In this document: in pieces, positions 31,431-40,140 of the stretch
Position numbering within the stretch: position 1 is the stretch's first letter
How the letters are laid out: every line of letters starts with the position of its first letter
NCBI RefSeq assembly: GCF_036186745.1
Contig: NZ_CP108086.1
Coordinates: 2,914,001-2,978,000 of the forward strand
Direction of reading: 5' to 3'
DNA: 64,000 nt
DNA from: Microbispora hainanensis
GTDB taxonomy: Bacteria > Actinomycetota > Actinomycetes > Streptosporangiales > Streptosporangiaceae
Notes under the pieces: model-generated
What the model was told of the DNA's origin: nothing
The model's input: the letters and a program-made list of their open reading frames with translations, nothing else
Databases searched by the model: none
Made by a program: the position numbers and the translations under genes

Positions 31431-32414
31431 TCAGGCGGTGGGCAGGGCGGCGAGCCATTCGGTCAGGAGCCGGTTGACCTCGGCGGGACGTTCCTGCTGC
31501 ACCCAGTGGCCGCAGCCGTCCAGCAGGTGGGAGGAGACCAGCCCGGGAAGGGTCGCGGGGAAGGCGTCGATCGCGCCGGCCATCCAGGTCACGGAGGCGT
31601 CCGAACTGCCGCCGATGAACAGGGAGGGCTGCTTGACGGGGGCCCCGCGGAAACCGGCGAGGTCCTCCCAGTCGCGGTCCATGTTGCGATAGCGGTTGAG
31701 CGCGCCGGTCATGCCGGTGCGTTCGAACTCCCCGGCGTACACCTCCAGGTCGTCCTCCGTGAGCCAGGACGGCAGCGGCCCGCCGGGGAACCGGTCGCGC
31801 AGCGTCGCCCCCGGGCTGACGAAGTGCGGGGCGGGAGCGTCGGGGCCGGGCATGGTGTCGCCGGACAGCGCCGCGTAGATGCCCGCGAGCCAGCCCCGCA
31901 CGTCGGGTTCGATCTCGGCCTCTGCACGGCCGGGCTCCTGGAAGTAGGAGATGTAGAACTCCTGGTCACCGCCCATCCGGGCGAAGACGTCGGTGGGCCG
32001 GGGGCCGCCGGGCGGAGTGTAGGGCACGCTCAGCAGCCCCACCGCGCGGAACACCTCGGGGTGCAGCAGGGCGGACGTGGCCGCGATGGGGGAGCCCCAG
32101 TCATGACCGATGATCACCGCGGACTCCTCGCCCAGGGCGCGCACCAGCGCGACGTTGTCCTCCACCAGGGCGAGCATCCGGTAGCCGTCCACCGCGGCGG
32201 GCTTCGAGGATCGGCCGTAACCGCGGACGTCGAGCGCGACGGCCCGATATCCGGCCTGCGCGAGCGCCGGAAGCTGATGGCGCCAGGAGTACCACGACTC
32301 GGGGAAGCCGTGGACGAGCAGCACCAGCGGCCCGGTCCCCCGCTCCGCGACATGGATCCGGCCGCCCGGCACGGACACCGTACGATGCGTGATCTCTGCG
32401 ACGTGGTGCGACAT
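31431..32414 (-). CDS. Epoxide hydrolase-like alpha/beta hydrolase (327 aa)
   Basis: Soluble epoxide hydrolase pattern: oxyanion motif HGFPESWYSWRHQL, nucleophile Asp in IIGHDWGSPIAA, lid region with Tyr residues, acid in GGSSDASVTW, and His in LLDGCGHWVQQERP. Opens epoxides to diols, or hydrolyses related halides or esters. ATG 32414 has GGAGGAG seven bases before it. Monocistronic. Confidence 0.88.
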   Translation of the reverse strand: MSHHVAEITHRTVSVPGGRIHVAERGTGPLVLLVHGFPESWYSWRHQLPALAQAGYRAVALDVRGYGRSSKPAAVDGYRMLALVEDNVALVRALGEESAVIIGHDWGSPIAATSALLHPEVFRAVGLLSVPYTPPGGPRPTDVFARMGGDQEFYISYFQEPGRAEAEIEPDVRGWLAGIYAALSGDTMPGPDAPAPHFVSPGATLRDRFPGGPLPSWLTEDDLEVYAGEFERTGMTGALNRYRNMDRDWEDLAGFRGAPVKQPSLFIGGSSDASVTWMAGAIDAFPATLPGLVSSHLLDGCGHWVQQERPAEVNRLLTEWLAALPTA

Positions 32415-32541
32415 GCGTCTCCTCCAAGTGGCGGTGCTCCGGGCCTTGTCCGCTCCGCGAGAGCCGCCACCGATCATCCCGCCGGCCTGGCCGTTCGCCC
32501 GAATCCCGTTGCCGGATCGGCAAATCTCATGCGGCCCGCCC

Positions 32542-33168
32542 TCAGCCGCCGCTCATGGCGTGGGCCTGCTGGATGACCTTGCGGAGGGCCGGTGTCGCCG
32601 GGCCGCCGCGTTCGGACAGCAGGGCGATGCGCTGCTTGTACGCCCGTCGCCTGGCGCGCGGGAGGATCGTCCCGAGCTCCGCCGCCGCGGCCAGGCCGAC
32701 AAGGGCGGCCTCGTGGTCCCCGACGCGGGAGACCGGGCCGGTGAGAGCGGCGGAGACCCGCGTCGCGAGTCGCTTCACCACTCGCGTGTCGCGTACGCGG
32801 ACGTGGCTCCGGTTGAAGACGAGGAACGGCTGTCGCAGCTCGACCCTGATCCAGCGTTTCGTCTCCAGCTCGTCGCGGACCGCCCGGGCCGTCGCGCGGG
32901 TGTCCTTGCCGATCCAGTGCCGCCACGGCCGGGGCCCCGACTGGGCGATCTGGTGCAGCAGGCCGTCGAGGACCGGGTCGGCGAGCCGCTCCTCCGACAC
33001 CACGCGCACCTTGCCGCCGTCGTCGGCGATCCGGCCGGTCAGCAGCAGGTCGGTGAGCGCGGCGGCGCGCAGCAGGTAGGGGAAGCGGAAGTTCGTCACC
33101 ACCCGCTCCTTGCGGGGGTCGTAGGCCAGCAGGTAGAGCTGGGCCGTCAGGGAGCGGGGGACGTCCAC
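32542..33168 (-). CDS. GPP34/GOLPH3-like phosphoprotein (208 aa)
   Basis: All-helical GOLPH3/VPS74 family protein. It begins SLTAQLYLLAYDPRKERVV, then LLRAAALTDLLLTGRIADDG, LDGLLHQIAQSGPRPWRHWI and the late RRAYKQRIALLSERGG. In eukaryotes this fold binds phosphatidylinositol-4-phosphate on Golgi membranes; the bacterial role is unknown. Third gene of an operon with an SPFH membrane protein and a ribbon-helix-helix protein, which suggests work at the membrane. Confidence 0.85.
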   Translation of the reverse strand: MDVPRSLTAQLYLLAYDPRKERVVTNFRFPYLLRAAALTDLLLTGRIADDGGKVRVVSEERLADPVLDGLLHQIAQSGPRPWRHWIGKDTRATARAVRDELETKRWIRVELRQPFLVFNRSHVRVRDTRVVKRLATRVSAALTGPVSRVGDHEAALVGLAAAAELGTILPRARRRAYKQRIALLSERGGPATPALRKVIQQAHAMSGG

Positions 33169-33183
33169 GGAGCTGCCTTCCTC

Positions 33184-33501
33184 TCAGTCGTCGTGTGAAT
33201 CGGCGGCGGGCGGACCGGCGGCGGGCGGATCGGTGACGGGCGGATCGGCGTCTGGCGGATCGGTGACGGGAGGCTTCGTGACGGGAGCCTCCGGAGGCGG
33301 GGCCTCCTTCTTGGCGGGCCTGCCGCGCCGGGGGATGCGACCGGCGTTGCCGGGCAGCCGTCCCGCCTCCGACAGCGCCCGGCGCAGCAGGAACTCGATC
33401 TGGGCGTTGGTGCTGCGTAGTTCGTCGCCGGCCCAGCGGGCCAGCGCGTCGTGCACCGCCGGGTCCAGCCTGAGCAGGATGCTCTTTCTTTCGGTCGCCA
33501 C
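33184..33501 (-). CDS. Ribbon-helix-helix protein with proline-rich tail (105 aa)
   Basis: Residues 1-45 form an Arc/CopG-type RHH (ERKSILLRLDPAVHDALARW, STNAQIEFLLRRALSEAG). A basic link (RIPRRGRPAKK) is followed by a low-complexity tail of PP-V/A-T/D repeats ending ADSHDD. Lies 3 bases after the SPFH gene, so co-translated. It may be the operon's own regulator, binding the palindrome at 34464. Confidence 0.78.
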   Translation of the reverse strand: MATERKSILLRLDPAVHDALARWAGDELRSTNAQIEFLLRRALSEAGRLPGNAGRIPRRGRPAKKEAPPPEAPVTKPPVTDPPDADPPVTDPPAAGPPAADSHDD

Positions 33502-33504
33502 GGT

Positions 33505-34431
33505 CTAGTGGTACAGGGAGCCGGTGTTCACCACGGGCTGCACGTCGCGGTCGCCGCACAGGACGACGAGCAGGTTGCTGACCATGGTGGCCTTGCGCTC
33601 CTCGTCGAGCTCGATCACGTCGTGCTCGTCGAGGCGGGCCAGGGCGGCCTCGACCATGCCGACCGCGCCGTCCACGATCCGCTGGCGGGCCGCGACGACC
33701 GCTCCGGCCTGCTGGCGGCGCAGCATCGCCTGCGCGATCTCGGGGGCGTACGCCAGGCGGGTGATGCGCGACTCGATGACCTTGACCCCGGCGGAGGCCA
33801 CCCGAGCCTGGATCTCGGCCGACAGGCGGCCGGTGATCTCCTCGGCGTTCTGCCGCAGGGACAGCATGTCGTCGTGCCCGTCGTACGGGTAGCTGCCGGC
33901 GATGTGACGCACCGCGGTCTCGGTCTGGAAGGCGACGAACTCCACGAAGTCGTCGACCTCGAAGACGGCCTTCGCCGTGTCCTCGACCTGCCACACGACC
34001 ACGGCGGCCATCTCGATCGGGTTGCCGTCGGCGTCGTTGACCTTGGTGATGTCGGTCTCGTGGTTGCGGATCCGGGTCGACACCCGGCGCTTCTGCGTGA
34101 AGGGAGCCACGAACCGGAGGCCGGGCGTGCGGACCGTGCCCACGTAGCGGCCGAGCAGCTGGATCACGCGTGCCTCGCCGGGGGCGACCGCGGTGAGCCC
34201 GCTGAAGACGACGATGGCCGCCAGGAGGAGCAGCACCCCGGCGATGATCAGCGCCGCTCCCGTGCCGCCGTTGCCGCCGGCCGCGACGACGGCTCCGATC
34301 GGGATCAGCGCGAACGGGCTCAGCAGGGCGAGCAGGGCCAGGACCAGCAGCGGCCACCCGGCCGTCGCCCGCGCCGTCCGCTCGTGGGTCTGGGGGGCCG
34401 GCATGTCGACGGAGATCTGCAGGTCTGTCAT
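33505..34431 (-). CDS. SPFH/stomatin-like membrane protein (308 aa)
   Basis: Two hydrophobic N-terminal segments ([20 protein letters not shown] and [20 protein letters not shown]), then an SPFH/band-7 domain ([40 protein letters not shown]) and a helix with [20 protein letters not shown]. Such proteins form large rings or scaffolds in membrane microdomains. ATG preceded by GAGGAG. First of the SPFH-RHH-GPP34 operon. Confidence 0.88.
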   Translation of the reverse strand: MTDLQISVDMPAPQTHERTARATAGWPLLVLALLALLSPFALIPIGAVVAAGGNGGTGAALIIAGVLLLLAAIVVFSGLTAVAPGEARVIQLLGRYVGTVRTPGLRFVAPFTQKRRVSTRIRNHETDITKVNDADGNPIEMAAVVVWQVEDTAKAVFEVDDFVEFVAFQTETAVRHIAGSYPYDGHDDMLSLRQNAEEITGRLSAEIQARVASAGVKVIESRITRLAYAPEIAQAMLRRQQAGAVVAARQRIVDGAVGMVEAALARLDEHDVIELDEERKATMVSNLLVVLCGDRDVQPVVNTGSLYH

Positions 34432-34463
34432 GTCTTCTCCTCGGTGTCTAGCACGACACTAGC

Positions 34464-34479
34464 AAAGTGATATCACTTT
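34464..34479. promoter_or_regulatory. Perfect palindrome AAAGTGATATCACTTT
   Basis: 16-base perfect palindrome 33 bases before the SPFH start. TAGTGT and TAGACA next to it can act as -10 boxes on that strand. Probable operator of the operon. Confidence 0.72.
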
Positions 34480-34514
34480 TCGCCAGACCCGCTCTGGTCC
34501 GAGGAGCCGAACCT

Positions 34515-35051
34515 TCAGTCGCCGGCTTCCAGGCCGCTGCGCAGGAGCGCGGTGAGCCGCCGGGCGTGGGCCACATCGGTTCCGGTGAGTGCCGCGCCGC
34601 CCGCGAGGGCCAGCAGGTCGGTCACGGTGGCGCCGGGCCGTACGGCGCCTGCGTCCTGCGCCCGCCGCAGCAGGTCGGACGCGGTGGCGCGGATCGAGGC
34701 GTGCCACTGGTCGAACAACGCGCTGCGACGGCCGGTGGGACCTTCCGTGGCCGCGAGGGCGAGCGGCCGCTTCGTCGCGACGTGCACGACGAACGCGTCC
34801 AGCCAGGAGAAGAGCGCGTCGGCGGGGGACACGCCGGCCGCGCACGGACGGGACAACTCCGCGACCTCGTCCGCGTACACGGCGACGAGCAGATCGGCGC
34901 GGGTGGGGAAGTGCCGATACAGGATCGCGTTGCCGACGCCGGCTCGCCGCGCCACCTCGTCCAGCGCGACCTCCGGCCCCGGCTCCGCGACGAGCTCGCG
35001 TGCGGCGGCGAGCAGCAGTGCGGCGTTGCGCGAGGCCGCGCTCGCCGGATC
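34515..35051 (-). CDS. TetR-family regulator, start codon unclear (about 179 aa)
   Basis: HTH reads LLLAAARELVAEPGPEVALD, EVARRAGVGNAILYRHFPTR, then a helical domain to GLEAGD. The frame is shared with the end of the upstream gene and no ATG, GTG or TTG occurs between that stop (35073) and the HTH; the first GTG (34955) would drop the first helix. An AAGGAG lies at 35059-35064. Either a non-standard start, re-initiation, or a sequence error. It sits last in an operon with the quinone oxidoreductase. Confidence 0.7.
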   Translation of the reverse strand, partial: DPASAASRNAALLLAAARELVAEPGPEVALDEVARRAGVGNAILYRHFPTRADLLVAVYADEVAELSRPCAAGVSPADALFSWLDAFVVHVATKRPLALAATEGPTGRRSALFDQWHASIRATASDLLRRAQDAGAVRPGATVTDLLALAGGAALTGTDVAHARRLTALLRSGLEAGD

Positions 35052-35072
35052 CCCCTGACTCCTTGAGGGGGG

Positions 35073-36063
35073 TCAGACGGTGACGACGACCTTGCCGGCG
35101 GGGTGGCCGTCCATGAGGCGGCGGATCGCGTCGGGCGCCTGGTTGAGGGGATAGGCACGGTCGATCGCGGGGGTGACGGCGCCCGACTCGATGAGCCGCG
35201 TCAGTTCCTCCAGGTGTTCGGCGCGATCCCTGGACATCACCGGGCGCAGCCGCTGCCCTCTGAACATCGACCCCGTGACCATCGACAGCAGCGGCGCCCG
35301 GAACGTGCGTCCCATGCCCCCGGTGAAGCGGTACGCCACGTGGCCGCCCCCGACGATCGCCAGCGTCCCGCGCGGGGTCAGGACGCGGCGCAGCAGGGAC
35401 AGCGGCCGGTTTCCCGCGGTGTCGATGACGACGTCATAGCGTGCGCCGTCGCGGTCGATCTCCTCGCGGGCGTAGTCGATGACGTCGTCGGCTCCGAGCG
35501 ATCGCACGAGCCCGGCGTTCGCCGCCGAGCACACGCCGGTGACGCTCGCGCCGGCCGCCTTGGCGAGCTGTACGGCGAACGACCCCACGCCTCCCGACGC
35601 GCCGATCACCAGCACCCGCTGTCCCGGCCGGACGTGGGCGACGTTACGGACGGCCTGCAGCGCCGTCATGCCGGAGACCGGCACCGCGGCGGCCTGTTCG
35701 AAGGTGAGACCGGCCGGCTTCGGCGCGAGCCTGCTCTGCCGCGCACGCGTATTCGGCGTACGAGCCGCTTTCGCAGGTGCCGTACACCTCCTGGCCTGGC
35801 CCGAAGCGGGTGACGCGGGCGCCGACGGCCGTCACCACCCCGGCCAGGTCGCGGCCCCGGACCCCGACCTTGGGCCGGCGCATGCCGAAGCCCGCGAGGC
35901 GCATGAGGTAGGGCCGGCCGGTCATGAGGACCCACACACCGGGGTCGACGGCGGCGGCGCGGACCTCGACGAGCACGTCCTCGTCGCCGATCGGGGGGTG
36001 GTCGACGTCACGCAGTTCGAGTACGTCGGCCGGGCCGTACGTGTCCTGGACGATGGCTTTCAT
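35073..36063 (-). pseudogene. Quinone oxidoreductase/zinc-free MDR alcohol dehydrogenase, frameshifted
   Basis: The first frame (ATG 36063) holds the GroES-like half: MKAIVQDTYGPADVLELRDV, GRDLAGVVTAVGARVTRFG, GTCESGSYAEYACA. It shifts near 35740. The second frame gives LAPKPAGLTFEQAAAVPVSG, MTALQAV, the NADPH fold LVIGASGGVGSFAVQLAKAA and VVIDTAGNRPLSLLRRVL to KVVVTV. A one-base change restores about 330 residues. Start overlaps the preceding XRE stop. Real decay or a sequencing slip. Confidence 0.85.
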
Positions 36064-36290
36064 GGCGGTCCTTCCGGGAGGTCGGGATACTGGAACACGT
36101 CGTCGAGCGGGACACCGAACACCCGGGCGATCCGGAACGCCATCTCCAGGGAGGGCGAGTAGCGTCCTTGTTCGATGGCGATGACGGTCTGCCTGGTCAC
36201 GCCGATGCGCTCGGCGAGCTCGGCCTGGGTCATCTCGTCGTGGGCGAACCGCAGCGCGCGGATGCGGTTCGTCACATGCGTGGGCTTCAC
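36060..36290 (-). CDS. Small XRE-family DNA-binding protein (76 aa)
   Basis: Single Cro/CI-type HTH: TQAELAERIGVTRQTVIAIE, QGRYSPSLEMAFRIARVFGV, then DDVFQYP. This is the short YozG-type regulator common next to small membrane proteins. GTG 36290 overlaps the membrane gene's stop, and its own stop overlaps the oxidoreductase start. It likely autoregulates the operon. Confidence 0.88.
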   Translation of the reverse strand: MKPTHVTNRIRALRFAHDEMTQAELAERIGVTRQTVIAIEQGRYSPSLEMAFRIARVFGVPLDDVFQYPDLPEGPP

Positions 36291-36715
36291 CACGTCGGAA
36301 CGCTCCTGCGATAGAGAATGATCTTGGTGACGTCGCCGAGGATCGCCGACAGGACGAAGAAGAGGTAGATCACGTTGGCGATCCAGAACCTGTCCCACTC
36401 GGCCACTGCCATGAGCATCGCCGCGACCGCGCCGATGGCGACGAACGCCTGGCCGGTGTAGTCGCCGAACCGTCCGATCTCCTTGTCGCGGACGTCGATG
36501 ACGCGCGATGCCCGCGGGTTGACGATCGCCATCCCGATCTCGGCCAGGATCGCCGCGGCGATCGCCCCGCCGATCGTCCACAGCAGGGCGGCGGCGTACG
36601 GCACGTCGGGTAACGGGCCTCCCTCCGCACGTCTGAGGATGACGACGACGTACGCGGTGTAGGCGATCACGGCGACGATCAGCCGGATCCAGGCGCGCTT
36701 CTCCTCGTGGGTCAT
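36287..36715 (-). CDS. Small four-helix membrane protein paired with XRE regulator (142 aa)
   Basis: Membrane segments: LIVAVIAYTAYVVVILRRA, YAAALLWTIGGAIAAAILAE, AFVAIGAVAAMLMAVAEW and IANVIYLFFVLSAILGDVT, with the polar loop RVIDVRDKEIGRFGDYTGQA. ATG 36715 with AAGGGA upstream. Such proteins commonly precede YozG-like regulators; function unknown. The upstream region has two AATCTnTTTGAC-like direct repeats (36739-36774). Confidence 0.8.
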   Translation of the reverse strand: MTHEEKRAWIRLIVAVIAYTAYVVVILRRAEGGPLPDVPYAAALLWTIGGAIAAAILAEIGMAIVNPRASRVIDVRDKEIGRFGDYTGQAFVAIGAVAAMLMAVAEWDRFWIANVIYLFFVLSAILGDVTKIILYRRSVPTW

Positions 36716-36838
36716 GATCGATTCCCTTCGGGTGTACAAAATCTTTGACACCTCGAAGGTAATCTGTTTTTGACGTGATGTATAGAACTTTTTACATCGC
36801 ATCGCGCGGCACCGCGCGCCGCGGCATCGCGGGAGGCG

Positions 36839-37690
36839 TCAGGCGCCGGCGGCCACCTGTTCGGCGCCGATGACCTTGAGGAACTGCAGGGACTCGTACG
36901 CCGGAGACCCGGGCTCGGCGGTGAAGATGACCACCTGCTGCTCCTGGTCGGGCACGGTCAGCACGTCGTAGTCCAGCTCGATCCGCCCGGCGCGCGGGTG
37001 CCGCACGGTGTGGTGCAGGTGCCGTTCGATGTGGAACCGCTGGGAGTTCCACAGGCGGGCGAAGTCGGCGCTCCCGGCCAGCAGCTCCTCGACCAGGCTC
37101 CTCAGCTCACGGCTGCCGGGATAGCGGGTGAGGGCGACGCGCAGGTAGCTGACGGCCGTGACGACGAACCGCTCCGAGATGCCCATGCCGTAGTGCCGCC
37201 GCTCGGGGTCGGGATGCAGGAAGTAGCGCCGGATGACGTTGCGCTCCTCGCCCGCCAGCGCGGAGAAGTCCTCGAACAGGGCCGCCGCCAGCGGGTTCCA
37301 GGCCAGCACCCGGCAGGTGTCGTCCACGACGATCGCGGCGGCGTCGGTCAGCCGGTCGATCAGTTGCCGCGTGCTCGGCCGCACCTCGCGTGCGGGCTCG
37401 GGCGATCGGCTCTCCTCCCGCTCCCCGGCCAGGTCGAACAGGTGGGCCCGCTCCTGGTCCGACAGGCGCAGGGCTCGGGCGATCCCGTCGAGCACGCGCC
37501 GCGACGGGTGCCGCCCTCGCGCCTGCTCCAGCCGCGTGTAGTGGTCCACCGAGATGTACGCGAGCTGGGCGACCTCCTCGCGCCGCAGGCCGGGCGTACG
37601 GCGGCGGCGTCCCTCGGGCAGGCCGACGTCGGCAGGGCTGACCTGCTCACGCTTGCCGCGCAGGAACTTCGCCAGGCCGTGCTTGTCCAT
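36839..37690 (-). CDS. XRE regulator with MmyB-like ligand domain (283 aa)
   Basis: N-terminal HTH (LAKFLRGKREQVSPADVGLP, RRRTPGLRREEVAQLAYISV, DHYTRLEQARGRHPS) followed by the MmyB-type pocket (AAIVVDDTCRVLAWNPLAAA, ERRHYGMGISERFVVTAVSY, FHIERHLHHTVRHPRAGRIE). This family controls neighbouring oxidoreductases. ATG 37690. Divergent from the NAD-epimerase at 37849, its probable target. Confidence 0.88.
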   Translation of the reverse strand: MDKHGLAKFLRGKREQVSPADVGLPEGRRRRTPGLRREEVAQLAYISVDHYTRLEQARGRHPSRRVLDGIARALRLSDQERAHLFDLAGEREESRSPEPAREVRPSTRQLIDRLTDAAAIVVDDTCRVLAWNPLAAALFEDFSALAGEERNVIRRYFLHPDPERRHYGMGISERFVVTAVSYLRVALTRYPGSRELRSLVEELLAGSADFARLWNSQRFHIERHLHHTVRHPRAGRIELDYDVLTVPDQEQQVVIFTAEPGSPAYESLQFLKVIGAEQVAAGA

Positions 37691-37848
37691 ACCTGCGACG
37701 GTACGTCGGAAATCGGCCATGCGTACCCCGCAGCCACGGACTCGTGGTCCCTGGTTGTGCGCGACGGCCCGGGCGACCGTGGGGATGGCATCGACCGGTG
37801 GCGGTGTGACGCGCCGCCGGTCACCGACCTCACGGAAGGCATGTGATC

Positions 37849-38733
37849 ATGCGAGTTCTCATCACGGGCGCGAGCGGCTACGTCGGCGGCGTCGTGGCCG
37901 AGCACCTCGTCAGGGCCGGGCACGAGGTGGTCGCCCTGGCCCGGTCCGACCGGGCCCGCGAGCGGGTCGAAGCGCTGGGCGCCAAGGCGGTGTCCGGAAG
38001 CCTGCGAGACCTCGACGTCCTGCGCGGCGCCGCCGCGGCGGCCGAAGCCGTCGTGCACACCGCCGTCGACTACACCGATCCCGAGATGGGCGACATCGAG
38101 CGCGCCGCCCTCGCGGCGCTGCTGGACGGCCTGAACGAGGGCGGCCGGTTCGTCTACACCAGCACGGGCCTGGTCTACCCCGACCGGCAGGGCGCGACCG
38201 TGGACGAGGACCACCCCGTCGCCCCCGAGACGTCACCCCAGCCCTACAAGGTCCTCGGCGAGCGGCAGGTCCTCGACGCCGGCCACGTGGCGGGTACGGT
38301 TATCCGGGCCGCGCTGGTCTACGGGCGCGGCGGGTCGGGCCTGCTCCAGGGGCTCATCGGCGCGGGCAGGCAGAACGGGATGGTGCCCTACATCGGCGAC
38401 GGCGCCAACGAGTGGTCGTCGGTGCACGTCGACGACCTCGCGGCGTTGTACGTCGCCGTGCTTGAGCACGGCGGGCCGGGCGCCGTCGTCAACGCCGCCT
38501 CGGCCGAGCGCACCCCGATGCGACGGATCGCCGAGGCAGCCGCCGCCCTGACCGGCGCCCAGGCCGTGTCGCTCACGCTGGAGCAGGGGACCGCCGCGAT
38601 GGGGCCGCTCGCCGCCACGCTCACCCGTTCGTCGCCGCTGGACGCCTCCCGCGCCCGCCGCCTGTACGGCTGGTCCCCCGCGGGCCCCGGGCTGATCGAG
38701 GAGCTGACCACCGGCTCGTACGCCGGGTCCTGA
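37849..38733 (+). CDS. NAD-dependent epimerase/dehydratase family protein (294 aa)
   Basis: Extended SDR: cofactor loop VLITGASGYVGGVVAEHLVR at the start, then RFVYTSTGLVYPD and a YKVLGERQVLD segment that lies where the catalytic Tyr-x3-Lys occurs but has Tyr followed directly by Lys, so the active site is atypical. Later WSSVHVDDLAALYVAVLE. Typical of atypical SDRs (SDR_a) acting on small carbonyls or as sensors. ATG 37849; a GTG two codons earlier is possible. Divergent from the MmyB-type regulator. Confidence 0.82.
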   Translation: MRVLITGASGYVGGVVAEHLVRAGHEVVALARSDRARERVEALGAKAVSGSLRDLDVLRGAAAAAEAVVHTAVDYTDPEMGDIERAALAALLDGLNEGGRFVYTSTGLVYPDRQGATVDEDHPVAPETSPQPYKVLGERQVLDAGHVAGTVIRAALVYGRGGSGLLQGLIGAGRQNGMVPYIGDGANEWSSVHVDDLAALYVAVLEHGGPGAVVNAASAERTPMRRIAEAAAALTGAQAVSLTLEQGTAAMGPLAATLTRSSPLDASRARRLYGWSPAGPGLIEELTTGSYAGS

Positions 38734-38857
38734 CCGGTGCCACGGCGTACGGCCGGTGTCGGAGGCGGAAGGTCCCGGTGCGGCGGAAGAATCCGGGCAG
38801 GAGAGATGGATGCTCTCGCGAAAACCCGTTCACGATTCGTCTTGTTGACGGGAACGG

Positions 38858-40000
38858 TCAAGACCGCTGTCTGTTTATTCGGCCGGCGTCTTTTTCGGTC
38901 ATTCCTCGCGGCGAATTGCGCGCCGGCGCTCGGGTGCCGCACACGGGGCAGCCGGGGCGCGGCGGGTGCCGGACCCACACGTGGTGGTCCGCGGCGATCA
39001 GGTTGAGGCCCTGGATGGTGCCGACCGGCGGCACGGGCACCCCGGTCAGCAGCCCGAGCAGCGCGTGGGCGACGAGCTGGCCGGACACGCCCGCCGAGGT
39101 GGCGATCACGCCGGGGCCGCCGAGGTTCACCGGCGTGCCGGGACGGCGCCGCGCCTCCTCGCCGCTGCTCAGGCACTCGTAGCAGGTGCCTTCCCTGGGG
39201 GCGAAGCACCCGACGGTGACCAGTGGTCCGCTGTATCCGCCGCCGGCCCAGGGGATGTTCGCGGCGGCGCAGGCACGGTTGGCCCACACCCTGAGGCTGT
39301 GCCCCGTGGGCCGGTCCGCGCAGAGGGCGAGCGCGTCGTAGCCCGTGATCAGCTCGTCCAGCTCGCGCCTGCTGCCGATGCTCCGGCGTTCGCCGGTGAC
39401 CGTGATGTCGGAGTTGACGCTCCGGAGCCGGTCGACGGCCGCCTCCGCCTTCGGCCGCCCCACGTCGGCCTCGCCGTAGAGCACCTGGCGGTTGAGGTTG
39501 GACAGCTCCACCAGGTCGGGATCGACGCAGTGGATCGTGCCGACTCCGACGGCGGCGAGCGCCCAGGCCGCGTGGCAGCCGGTGCCGCCCAGGCCGAGCA
39601 CCACGACCCGCGCGGCCTTCAGCCGGACCTGGGCCTCCCAGCCGTGGGCGCGCGGGACGGCGTCGACGGCGCGGAAGAACGCGTGGTTCCTGCTGTAACG
39701 GTCGAGTTCGCGCTCGCTCAGCCCGGCGGGCGGCACCGCCGCGGCGTCCTCCACATATCGGGTGGCCGTCAGTTCCTCGACGATCGACGTCGCGTCCGGC
39801 AGCTCCGGATGGGCCAGGCGCAGCCGTTCGGCGATCTCCTCGCGGGAACGGGTGCCGTCCATCAGCGTGAGGGCCGTCCACACCCAGCCGTCCGGGTCCG
39901 CGATTTCGGCGGCGATCCCGTAAATCTCGCCGCCGATGCGAATGGTGCCGTCCTCGTAACGGTGCGGACGGTGTTCGAATTTCACGCGAGGGAGTCGCAC
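38858..40000 (-). CDS. Orphan ThiF/E1-like adenylyltransferase with N-terminal leader-binding-like domain (380 aa)
   Basis: Residues 1-95 resemble the winged PqqD/RRE-like domain of peptide-modifying E1 enzymes (DGTIRIGGEIYGIAAEIADP, DGTRSREEIAERLRLA). The ThiF core has VVVLGLGGTGCHAAWALAAV, VDPDLVELSNLNRQVLY and WAGGGYSGPLVTVGC. Zinc cysteines occur as CYEC and CPVC. ThiF enzymes adenylate a C-terminus or amide and are used in RiPP and cofactor assembly. GTG 40000 lies 8 bases from a TAATCG -10 (TTGACT 18 bases before), so the message is probably leaderless. No partner enzyme adjoins. Confidence 0.78.
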   Translation of the reverse strand: MRLPRVKFEHRPHRYEDGTIRIGGEIYGIAAEIADPDGWVWTALTLMDGTRSREEIAERLRLAHPELPDATSIVEELTATRYVEDAAAVPPAGLSERELDRYSRNHAFFRAVDAVPRAHGWEAQVRLKAARVVVLGLGGTGCHAAWALAAVGVGTIHCVDPDLVELSNLNRQVLYGEADVGRPKAEAAVDRLRSVNSDITVTGERRSIGSRRELDELITGYDALALCADRPTGHSLRVWANRACAAANIPWAGGGYSGPLVTVGCFAPREGTCYECLSSGEEARRRPGTPVNLGGPGVIATSAGVSGQLVAHALLGLLTGVPVPPVGTIQGLNLIAADHHVWVRHPPRPGCPVCGTRAPARNSPRGMTEKDAGRINRQRS

Positions 40001-40033
40001 GTGACGACGATTAGTGGGCGATAAGTGCGCGAG

Positions 40034-40108
40034 TCAACACCGATTTCCGCAGCGGGGAAAATCGGGTCGGCCGTAAAACGTTCCCTCGCAGCCTGGTGAA
40101 GAGGGCAT
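40034..40108 (-). CDS. Candidate small Cys-containing peptide upstream of thiF-like gene (24 aa)
   Basis: ATG 40108, stop overlapping the -35 box of the ThiF-like gene. Cys at residues 7, 20 and 24; C-terminal part RCGNRC. GGTGA seven bases before the ATG is a weak ribosome-binding site. It is listed because it lies just ahead of an enzyme with a peptide-leader-type domain. It could equally be chance: the space also holds the promoter of the plus-strand lipoprotein gene. Confidence 0.2.
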   Translation of the reverse strand: MPSSPGCEGTFYGRPDFPRCGNRC

Positions 40109-40140
40109 GGATCGTCACCGCTGGGAATACGTTGGTGACG

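Noticed and set aside
38805-39006. Small plus-strand frame with AGGAGAG before ATG, starting MDALAKTRSRF
   Set aside because: Mostly antisense to the ThiF-like gene, and after 30 codons it becomes Arg/Gly-rich. Kept only as a note.
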